From NCBI RefSeq assembly GCF_964204645.1, contig NC_134035.1, forward strand, positions 9,362,501-9,426,500: a DNA stretch of 64,000 nucleotides, in the 5' to 3' direction. The translations under genes were made by a program, and so were the position numbers. The notes beneath the pieces are model-generated. The model ran no database searches. It saw only the letters and a program-made list of their open reading frames with translations, and was not told the DNA's origin. The DNA is from Tubulanus polymorphus (lineage: Eukaryota; Nemertea; Palaeonemertea; Tubulaniformes; Tubulanidae). This document shows positions 19,901-31,900 of this stretch, piece by piece; position 1 is the stretch's first letter, and each line of letters opens with the position of its first letter.

Positions 19901-22900
19901 ACATGGCGCCTTATGCAAATGATGACGTCAAGACGCGCGTACGAATATAAGCGTTTGTTGAGGTTTGTTTATGAAACGAGACAAGAAAACAATATGTATT
20001 AACGACAGCGCGACAGAACATGAAGACGACGGCAATTGATGCTACGCCTACGCACTCCAAAATAAATTGAGAGCGTGCGCCGTCGCTGAAATAGTTTTAT
20101 ATCTCAACAGGAAGCCATTAATTGAAGAGAATACCTGTCTCAGGCGAGTAGAGGCGCCAAATAAACGGAACGTTATTGTACTGTCTCAGTTAAAGCCTTT
20201 GATAAGAGCTGATAATCCGATCTATTGATAGAACGGTTCCTTCATATTTTGATGGACATTTTAGCGTCATTTGGTCTATTTCCACAACTAAATAAGATTA
20301 AATGAAGGGGACACACAATTTGAATTGAATTATACGATAGAATTTCTGTCCGGGATGAAACCAAACTTTATCGAAACGAAATCACAACGTTTCGGCTGTT
20401 GACTAACAGCCATCATCAGTTGGAATGAATGTTAGTCAACAACTGAAACGTGGTTTCGTTTCAATAAATTCTATTATAACAACAGTGTACACGGATTAGA
20501 GTGTTTATTCGACTACTGAAGAAAAATGAAATAATTCTTTCCTTACTTATGTTGAAGAAATTAATGATATCTGTTTCTATAGCTGAGGTTTTTTTATCAA
20601 GAATCGCATGATAGAAAAAACATTATTCATATTGTATACGTATAAACGTGTGGCTTATTATGATATGATATATACGGTAGGGATCCCAACGCTGGTTACA
20701 GGTAGTCACAGGACGGTTAATTATTGCGCTTATGAATTCAGCTTGCGTCGTTTGTTTGTCGAAATGGCGTGGAAGCGATTGCCGCCGGCTCAATCTTTCA
20801 GAGACTCGGCACTTCCTGGCAGAATGTTAACAGTGGATTGGCATATACGTGGACAAATACAAAATTCATTAAATCCGCTAAACTTTCTCTCTCGCATTCT
20901 GTTTAACGCTTTCGACGGAGAATGTCAGATATGTGGAGCGTGCTTTAAACCATCGGCTGCTGGTTGGAACCTACGAGCAATCATCTCAAGATGATTGCTC
21001 GTATAGTTGGAACGAAGGCCAGGCTGACTAGGGTAGCGAGGAACAGAGGCAAGGGGCTAGCTTCCGGATACCTACCGGGTTACACAACGCCTTAGCCTGC
21101 AGGGGCCAGTCGCAAAATCAAAACCAAGACCAGTCTAAGACCGTCTTAGTTCTACGCCAATCTAACAACGACCAGTAAAGACCAGTAGACCAGTCTAAGG
21201 ACCACTTCTAGACTTATTTAAAGACTGTGCAACTGTACCCTAGACTTGAACCAGGTACGTAATATTCATTTCAAAACTTAAGATTGGGCTTCACCTCCCG
21301 AATCGCGAATTTGGAACCTTTTTACACTGAAGAGTACTTATGGTAAGGGGCAGGCGTTGTTGGCTGATTACGTTTGATTTGCAAAGGCTTCGTACGCCTC
21401 AGCTCAATGACGCGAACGATATGGCTTCTTGTGCGGTTGTTTTTATAATGGTACTAATAGGCGGGATGTGAAGGTTATTAGGAAACGCGTTCGCATACAC
21501 AGCGCTATTACCGATTGCATCTCGTTAGTCGTCATTAGAAGCGACGTCAATTAATTCTTTTTACCCGGTAGCCTTCCTTTTTGCCTCGTACGTTTATTCC
21601 AATATCGATATCAAACTGACGTTGAGATTAATGGATGCGGATTGTACAGAGGCTTGTCGACCGGGAATGCTCAGCTGTTGGGGATTCGCGCTATCATTGC
21701 ATGTAAAACTCTGTTGGTAGAGTTGAAGTTTGTCGATGCATTAGTGAGAATCCGGCTCAACAACCGACAACTCAACAGTCATCGTTTCGTTGTCTTTGAC
21801 TTGATCAATTTTCATTCTTCTAATGTTTTGTCATGCTTAGAGATGTCACCGATTCCGAGAATTCTAATCTATTTTTAGACTGGATTAAGATCATTGAACG
21901 GATGTTTCTATTAGTTAGGCCAATTAAACATGTGACCAGTGTCACCCATCACTTGGTACAATGATAAAACCAATCCTATACCCGTTTGCACAGCTAAGTG
22001 ATCTCATTTCTGAAGTTTTAACTTTAGCGTCGAATTGTATTCAAGAACTTTGTAACCACAGGTCCGATGGGCTATTGGCCCTGAAACATTGGTCTCATGA
22101 TAAGCACAGTCTTAATATGTTAGTGCATTTTGGATGCCTTTTATTGTGATTGTTGACTGCAAAAGTAAAGCTGAAAAGATGAGCATGAATCGATCTAAGT
22201 AAAATACCATCATTTCGAAGATACGATTTTCTAGAGAAAAGTGCAGTTCAGATAGGCCTGTGATAAGCTTCGAATTGAATGTAATAGGTCAAAGCGGTTA
22301 TCAGTTGTTGTTGCGGGTTTCTGTAATAGCCGACACCATTAGCCAGAGGGTAAGCTCTCGCCCTCTCGCCGTATACCAGGGGATATCTAGAATCGAATCG
22401 GTCGGGATGATTTCTGAGTGAAAAAAACATCCCTTCGGCCAAAATAATTCCAGCGTGTAATCGAGTGACCGTTGATCAACGCGAAATGTGATTGGATCCA
22501 TATCAATCGATAGAGACGAAAATTAGAAAAGCGACGTATAATGCAAAGAAGCTTGGAAGTCGCGCCGTCATAACAAATTCTCCATTTCATAATGATAATG
22601 AGATCTCAACTTTTGTTGAGCTCAACAACAATAAACACTTAACCCGGACCTTTCATCTTACTCTCCCTGGGGAGATTGTAGTTCCCGATGCACTCCAGCG
22701 ATACAATCTGTCCAGTAGCAAATGTGAATTGATGCCTTGCCTGGGCACTACAGAACAACCGGGGTTCGAACACGCCCACGCTCCACAAATTTCATAAATG
22801 ATTTGGAAATACTTCTCAAATACGCGAGTTACCCGAGGGTCGTCTTGTCCTTCGGAAATGCGGTGTTATAGCCGCGAGACGTATTTCAATGGTGTCTTTT

Positions 22901-25900
22901 CCGAGACTCAGATTCGGCTTGTCATCCATCGTACGCCTTGACGACTAAAAACATATCCATATACGCAACCCAATCGTATAATGATGTCGACAATCGACTT
23001 AAGCCCTAAATGGCTACTAATGGAACCCGCCACTGTTACTCTTACAATAATGAAATTGAAGCAATACTAGCAGAAAATAGAACTCTCTCTTCTATCGTTC
23101 TTTTGATAGTCGGAAGAATGCGAAAAATACGAGCTCGGTTTATGATTGATTAGGTCTAGAATCTTATCACGGAGTACGAGCGCCACGCAACAACAATTTC
23201 ACTTCAGTATTTTTTCGTTCATTATGCGTCACGTTATGAACGGGTTTAAATCGATATCTGAAGAACGGTCCGTTTAAAACTCATTCATCCTAACTGCCTG
23301 CAATCAACTGATATCAATCTCAGTGTAGAGTTAACAAATAAAAACCCACAGTTAGATCTGTGAAAACAGTTTATTTTCCTTACAGTTTCGAGGCTTTAAC
23401 TAACATCATCAGAAGAACAAAAACACAATAATGTAACACATAATAGTAACACATTATTGTGTTTTTTGTTCCGCTGACGATGAGGCTTAGTTAAGGCCTC
23501 GAAACTGTAAGGAAAATAAACTGTTTTTACTGATCTAACTGTGGGTTTTTATTTGTTTTCATTTATACTAAATTCACTTCATCTTAGAAATACGTATAGC
23601 CCGCAACATCGTTGATATCTATTCGGTAGCTACTGAAGTGCCCATGGATTCGTCGGTAATGAAAACAATTCGAAACAGGCTACAAATTAAATTAGCCCTT
23701 CGCATAGTTACTGGTTAGTATAACATTAACAATGAAAATTTATCAGTATGACGAATAAATGGATCCAGATATTTGGCTATATAAGCGGTATATTATGTAC
23801 GTTATAAAAATTCGCTAGAAGTTCAAAGATCTATCGGAACATTATAGTGAAACTAACCTGAACAGTAGTTTCCACACCTGATTCATGTGATCCATTTTAT
23901 AACGAGACTGTATCCCCAAAACAGATGGATGTTAGTTACAAAGTCGCTATCCTAGTGTAGAAATCATACTCTTAGTATAAACTGACGAATCCAGAAGCAA
24001 GAAAAACGAATTCGAATCGTCCTCTATCTCTGTAGATTAAGGCACAAGCACCGAATCTTTCGCCGGGAATTTACACAAAAAACCTCGGCGATTAAACGCG
24101 CAATGTCTTAGAGCAATGCGAACCGATCTAACGGAAGATGCAGCGAGTATTTCACGCAAGCGATAAGACGACGTGTATACAGGTAGCGTTGACGCAGCAA
24201 AAGCCGGAGAACGTGCTACATGAATATTTGATTATCACGCTCAACTTTCTGACCGATAGTTAAACCGAAGGACGCATCCTTGTTGGAAATAATGATCTGC
24301 TATTTACAGAGGATTACGATAATTGCCTGCCTTTAAGAATAAACACCTATCCCGTATATAATCAAGACTATCTTTATGTGCATCCATCGTTGGACGCTGT
24401 GCCAACGCTTACGTTAGTTGCATCGCCGAAGACACGAGGAATTATACAAATTTCCGAGTCTCGTCCAAAATTATTTATAAATTTTCGTTCTAGCTATTTG
24501 AAAGAATTTTACGTCTTTTTTTCCATATCAAAAGAAACAATGATTGCTTTGTACTTAAGAGATTATCAAGGGCCAATTTGACATTTCATTAGTAATATTA
24601 TCGCAGTAATACAGAGGGAACTTAAAATGATTTATCTATTTTTTTTCATGAAAAAATTTTGTATACAGAACAACAATAAGCACATTCAATTATATATGTA
24701 GATATATGAAACATGGTTTGTGAATACAATCAATGATAGGTTTTAGGAGTGCAATGAAATGTTCTTACAGTTGATCAGTCGACGGACACTAAAACCATTT
24801 TAGATTTCGTGAACAGTCGGAAGTAGATTTTGATAATCCTTGCGTAAATTTACTGGCTTTTTATCATCACCCCCTCAATGCGTGAACTCTTAAACATCGC
24901 TTTTTACTCGCTGACAACGGAATGCATTATCATCAATTTGATTAATTTTTATACTCGTCAACTGATAATTAATGTTATTGCCGTATATTCGGTCAGCTGC
25001 AGCTCGAGGAGCGACTTATGTAAATATTTCCCGTCTGTATATTTCATGACGGTATATCAATCATTCAGACGACATTTTCTCGTCGTTGTCGTCGATTCCG
25101 TTATTGTGCAAAACATCCAATCTGCCTTTAATCAAATCGGTCTGAACGTGCGGCAGTACCGCCTCAGTAGCACGCGTGATTTGTTCATTCACAAAAATCA
25201 AAACACGTCCCATATTATACTCTCGAATACATTGAGCATTGCGGCCACATGAAAATTTTCTTAAGAAGAATATCTACTTTGAAACTCGAAATTTCGTCTT
25301 TTCGAGTTGATATAGTTGAGGATTTCGAGATTAAAAGTCAAAATTTTGAGTTTCAAAGTCGAAATTTCGAAATGTGTTGATACTTGAACTCAGTTCCAAT
25401 TAGAATAAAAAACCCACATTAAATTAAAAAACCCACATCTATTGTATGTTGAATAAACTTTTTAGCCTTTCAATAATTGTGGGATTTCACATTCATTTTT
25501 TCATCACGGATATTGTGATCACACTGATTCAGTAACTGAAGTGTTTGAACGCGGTGGCTATATTTCCGCGTAAGGTGGAACCTTATAATTTCTTATCCTT
25601 TATCCGATAATGTGCTTCGTTTGTCGGAGAGGAAAACATCGCCAGCCGCGAAATGTTCTGTTACTTAGCTACACAGCTATACATACATACGCGGGAGCCC
25701 CCATCGACTGTGGTGTCACACATGCTTAGCTGATTCCGCGACGCTCTGCTCGTGGGAGATTAAAAGTTTCCCAGGAAGATCGCGACATCAGTCGGTCAAT
25801 AAATACATCTTACCCCCAGGTGAAATCAGTATCACCAAAAATTCATATAGTCTTTATGAATTTTTGGTATCACCTATAAGTTATAGTTATTCGTCTCACA

Positions 25901-28900
25901 CTTCAAGATACTTATTTGAAATGACGATATGAAATATCAATCCCCCGATCTATATTCCATCGAAGAGTTACAGATTAGTCGGTGGGTCGTTGCAGTGAAC
26001 CGCGTCGTAGTGAGTTGCAAGCTGTCGCAAGTCCGACCAACGCGCCCACCTTTAAGTAAGGCGTATGCCTTGCGACTGCCAACGACTCAGTGCGAATTGA
26101 TTCTCTCCAACCGCAACGACCCGTCGATACGCACCCTTGTAAAAAGCGACGCTTTAGTGCTCATTTCGTCGGGGGATATCAAAAACCTGTCGAATTATGT
26201 CAAGATTATCAAAAACTACTTAGGATTGTTCATTGACTGTAAAATACAAAATCGAAGCAAGTCAAACGAAATCTACCAATACTTATATTGCGATCTATAA
26301 AGGAATAGAAAAGTGACGCAATTTGCACGCGCTTTACTCTCCATTTCGTTGGTCAGTATTAGGCGAATATACGATTCAGAAAATAAGCAATCGTTAAGTC
26401 GTAATAGTCCGACTGAGAGTTATTCCATAACCATCAATTTCAAGAGTCGGTCTACTATGTAACTAGTCATTTCAACCAGCGCCCGCAGCTACATTCTATA
26501 ATCCCATCTCGCCAACGGCGTACTTAAATTGCAAAATGTGATCCGTTCCGAAACTGAGATTGTCGTTGAAATTACGACTAGCTCGCGGTTACAGCCAGCA
26601 AATTATAATCTTTCGTATTCGGCAGTGCGTGATTTTAATGTTGTATAGAATACCGCGTTGGCGTATGGTTTATTAGCGCCCGAATCATTTTGCGCGCACA
26701 AGCGACGTCGATACTTTTAATTCGGTTTCTTTCCGGGTATAATTTCACTTTTCCGACCTTGAAATATGACCTTGAAGAATGACACGTCATCGATGATCGG
26801 CGATCACCTTGGAGACGTGATAGGTCAAGGGGAGCTCAAATCAGAAACCCTAACTCTCTAGGCCCTAAATCTATCCTCCAGGGGCCAGTTGCACAGTCGT
26901 GACTTAAGTCTAAAAGTGGTCTTAAATCTCAAGACTGGTCTTAAGTTGTTAGATTGGTTATAGAACTAAGTTGGTCTTAGACTGGTCTTAAGTCTATAGT
27001 CATGGCTTAGACTAAAGTCCAGCCTAAGACCATCTTAGTTCTATAGCCAATCTAACAACTTAAGACCAGTCTTGAAATTTAAGACCATTTTTGGACTTAA
27101 GTCTCAACTGAGGAACCAGCCCCAGGATCCGGTTGCGCAATCGTGATTTAAGTCCAAAAGGGATCTTAAGTCATTGTTAGATTAGCTATCAAACTAAGAT
27201 GATCTTATACTGGTCTTAAAACGAAGCCCTTCTCCATAATTACTATCCTATAGGATATATAGCATGCTATAGCGTGAACAATTGAGTACATATAGTTGTG
27301 AGTGATTGTGAAAGGACTACTAAACCAATCTTTAAGCGCTCTTGAATAGGCCAAAACATGACTACGTATGAGAAGCTGAATAATTTACGTAATTAAAAGT
27401 CCCAGAAAAAAATTATGATGGGCGATTCGAATCAGTCAAAGGATTTTACGTTTCGCATATGAATGAACCAGTAAATCATAGGTTCGCGCCAGAGCAATGC
27501 ACTAATACATGGATCAAGGGACTTTTAAAATACATGGCGCGTACGTGACCTTTTTCAGATAAATATAGAGAGCATAAAATCGTCGAGACAATTTAGTGAC
27601 TTTCTACACGAGACGCGCGATAATGTACAACAGTTATATGACGGAAAGCGAGTAAAGATAAAATGAAAGTGTATATATTTCTAATGCGATATAAAATGCG
27701 ACGGACTGAGTATATATGACGAATCAATGCGACGCGGATATTGCCTTTCATTTGATAAAACGTCGAAATATTATCATCATCTCCAAGTGCGTACTCGATC
27801 CATTGAGATCATGTCTAGACATTTCGTCGATACGACCAATACAGCTTCTATGAATGATGCGACTCTTCGTGGCATTTGAGACCCGCGTCGCACCGAACCG
27901 ATTCGGTTAATTCGTATAGAAAGTGTATAATGGTTTTCAACTATTACCAAAAAGAAATCCAGAACAAATCGCTTTTACTTATGTGGTTATTTTCATGGCA
28001 TTTTCTGACATCCTGTTTGTCACGCGGGTTCGAACTAAACATGCTTATCAATGTATGAACTCTCTCTAATTTCTCCATTTTCCGGGTATCAGGAACATGA
28101 ATTTCTTTCCTATGAAGCGAATATGAATTTCCTCCTCGTGACTGAAGCCATGGAGTGTATCGTCAAGCGATATAGCTGCATTAAGTTGACGATATATGTT
28201 GACAATGTATAACTAAATACCGTGGCCTCTCCGCACATCTTCTAAGGCGCGATTATGAGATTAGTTAAGGGCCGATGATGATTTATTCCTGAAGGTCATT
28301 CAAAAAAACCTCAGCTGGACCTGCGCCCATCCTAATCGTATCTCTTATCGACTATGAAACAGCTGCGTCTAATACAACATTCATAAACCAAGTGACTAAA
28401 TCGACCTGATTCATGATAACGGAAAACTCTGGTCTCAAATAGCCCCAGGGCCTTCAAAATATAACCATTAAAAAAGACACCCGAACGTCGTATATGAGCT
28501 GGGCCAATGTCAATTTGCTTCCCCGCCGACCCTGTTAGTCGTATAAGACCTACTTTCTAGAACATTTAAAAATCTGTAGTAAAATCTAGACATAAGCTAC
28601 GTCGTTGGATAAAAAGAAATCGACGAGAATATAGAAAAATCTGTAAATATATTTTACTTAAAACTTCGTGATTACTTACGATGTGCGGTTTGCTCGCATT
28701 GTAGACATGTATGTTTTTTTAACTAGTATTTCCCTATATAATAGCTTGACAAACACTTGTCGTTATACATGAGAGGTATATCATGTACAAACCAGAATTG
28801 GTAAATTCGACGTACTCGATATCTGATAACAGCACGCACTTGTAACTTAACGATAAAAATATCAAACCACTCATGAACGAATACGCGATCATTTCAATCC

Positions 28901-31900
28901 GAGCAACACACGTGAATATTTTATCTGTAATTGTTTTTTTTTCACCGGCTGAAATCAACAAATGAAATCAAAACGTTTCTTCGTGCAAACTGGTTTCAAA
29001 ATATACTATTATATATATATTACACCACATGATGAAATAATAATGTAAAAATGGCAAGAATTATATTCTAAATCCTAAAATAAAGAGCCCGAGTTTAAGC
29101 CATATGATTTAAACAAACTAACCTGTCTAAACTAAAATCGTAGATCCTTCGCTCAGCCATAATTCCGGAAAACTGAACGATAACAACCGACTATTGGCTA
29201 CCAGACGATAGGTTTACAGTCTCTTATCATCCCCAGTAATCCACGCTAAACCCTTCAATATGTGATATTCCAGAAAAAACCTTAAGTAGGTGACCTAATT
29301 TTCACTGTTTTGGTATCTGGTGTTAGAGTACGTGATAGGATCCGCGCTTTTTAACCAAAATACACCGCATCATTCTAGAAAGACCCCTCAGGACTGTAGT
29401 GTTCCTTATGTGTTCCTAGTCTAGCTAGAGACTTGCAATGATGATGATGATGATCACGATCATGCTGAGGATGATGTTGGTGATGCTGAGGATGATACGT
29501 TGATGCATATAAAGGCCGGTAAATTATACCGTAAACTTCCCGGTGAAGATAAACTCATATCATTATCGCGCAACAGGCGGATGATAATCGGAAATCTGTT
29601 ATTACAGAGTATATAGACTAGCGATTAACACCTATTTACGTATCAATACAACATGAATTACGACCCGGGATAATGTCCGTTATGAGTATTGACATTGTTC
29701 GATATTGTCGACAAAAATGACGAGGATCAATGACTTTTATTTTGTATTTGAATATATCGATAATTGAATTGAATTGACCGGCAACCAGTCTAGCCCCGAT
29801 ATATTAATGACATAGTGCACATTCTCTCAAAAATGATCATCAAAATTTTTTCAAATATAAAATAAAGAGTAAAATGAAATATATCTTATTACAAAGTAAA
29901 CGCCAAAATTCATAATTGCAATGGTTATTTCGAAACGTCAATATTGATGACGTAATGCACATCGACTTACACAGAACCCCTTGAATGACGCATACTAGGT
30001 ATCAATGTATGTAAACATTATTGTAACGATTTTCACGGCGTCAAAAAGTTTCTGTAATTTGTGAATACTTTAATTTTTGAATCCCTTCAAAGGCTTCATT
30101 GGCTGCACTGAAATTGCTCTAATTACAAAGAAAAGTCTAACGAATTTTCAGAGAATTTTTCTTTGATTTTTACCTATCCTTATATGACAAGGTCTAAAGC
30201 GTATGGATATGTTTTCTTGTTACGGTTTGTTTCGGTGTCGTGAAAGCAGGTTTAAGTGCCTACATAATTATCACATCGATGGTCTTGCGACTCTCATGTT
30301 GCCCGGGAGCCAGTTGTACAGTCAAAGCTTAGATTTAAGACCAGTCTAAGACCATGTTAGTTCTTAGGCAATCTTACAACATGGGCTGATTCCATAGTCA
30401 TGACTAAGACTTAAGACTGGTCTAAGACTCTTTTAGTTATATAGTTAATCAGTCTTAAGACCAGTCTTAAGATTTAAGACCAATTTTGGACTTAAGTCTC
30501 GACTATGGAACCGGCCCCTGAAGACCAGTCTTAAGTATAGATATGTGTTAGCGGTTTGTTCCGGTGTCACGTCGCTCGTGGCGATTAAAAAATCTGATTG
30601 CCGATTTTTTTCCGATTCGTAATTTTCTCGAAATGCTCGCAGGGTTTTGTACCGCGTGGAATTAAACCTCAACGGGGAAAAAACTGCGCAGTCGGCAGGT
30701 TTATTTGATCCTTGAATTCATCAATACGCCGATCATATGTCATATATGCATCGCATCTCGTGAAGTGTAAAATCTATTTTACGCAACAGCTACAGAGAAA
30801 AGGGTTAACGGGGTTTTAGAATCAAATTATTAGAAAACATTCCTTAGCCGTAAAGGATCCCTTTTAAGAAGCCAGGACAACTTCACAGAATCTGGGTTCA
30901 TTTTTTCAAAAATGCTTACGTCGCTGATATCGCGACCTAACTTGTTACTACGAGCTATTAACCTATTTTTTCACAATTACTGTAGTAGCCAGCTCCATTC
31001 GGTTGTATTTTCATTGAAACCAAAAAGTATATCTGTTTACCTTATCGACGTGGTGTTTGTGAAGTCCATTTTTGCTTCCATTCCAAAAGGTGACGATCGA
31101 CTATAGTATACTGTAAGAGTTCCCTGACTGAATGAATGTTGAATGAAAGGTATGTACGAACTTGAAAATTGCATTTGGATCAATTAAGAAAATTGGGGCA
31201 CGCGTAATTTGATGTCACATACGTCTACATCAAAAGGTTTACAGCAAGCAGGTTGATTTATCTAAATGTTTGGCGAATGGCAAAAGCTGTCGCCGAATCA
31301 AACAAAAGAAAAAAAAATCATCACGTGTTGATTTTTAATCGTCGAATTATTAGCTCTCAGATCGATCGATGCGGATGTCTCGCCGATTAGCGGATGGAAT
31401 GCTGTAAAAACAGTTCGTAAAGACATCGGAACTGATGGCTTCAAGGGGTAAATCCACTTAGAGATCGTCAATCATCCGTTTCGCATCTGTTTTTAATCAA
31501 CATGCACAGACGAAGTGGTCGGGCAAATCATTTAATCGTCACCAACGTCTACTACAACTTCGTGAACGCAAACGAAACCTTAGTATTTTATGTCGTAATC
31601 GTTTTCATAATTTACGCTGAAATTATCTACGAGATCGACTAGATGTGGGTATAGCCCGATTCGAAGATTCGAAAATGTCTTCACTGTTAGGCGGTTTATA
31701 TACCATTATTATCAAATTACCATTGATTTTTGCCAATTCCAGAAAATTCATCGAAATATTCATTTCTGCACTCGACAAAACTAATGAAAAATTCCTACAC
31801 GGCTATATAAAAACGTAGTACGGAACGCCCTGATAGCACGCGTGCATACAACTCGGTGTTAAACGGAACGATTGCCTTCATTTCATAACTGAAGTTGATA

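Noticed and set aside
22301-22590. - strand frame with [10 protein letters not shown], reminiscent of ligand-gated ion channel extracellular domains
   Set aside because: No acceptor lies upstream, all three frames are open here, and the residues after the motif do not follow the family.
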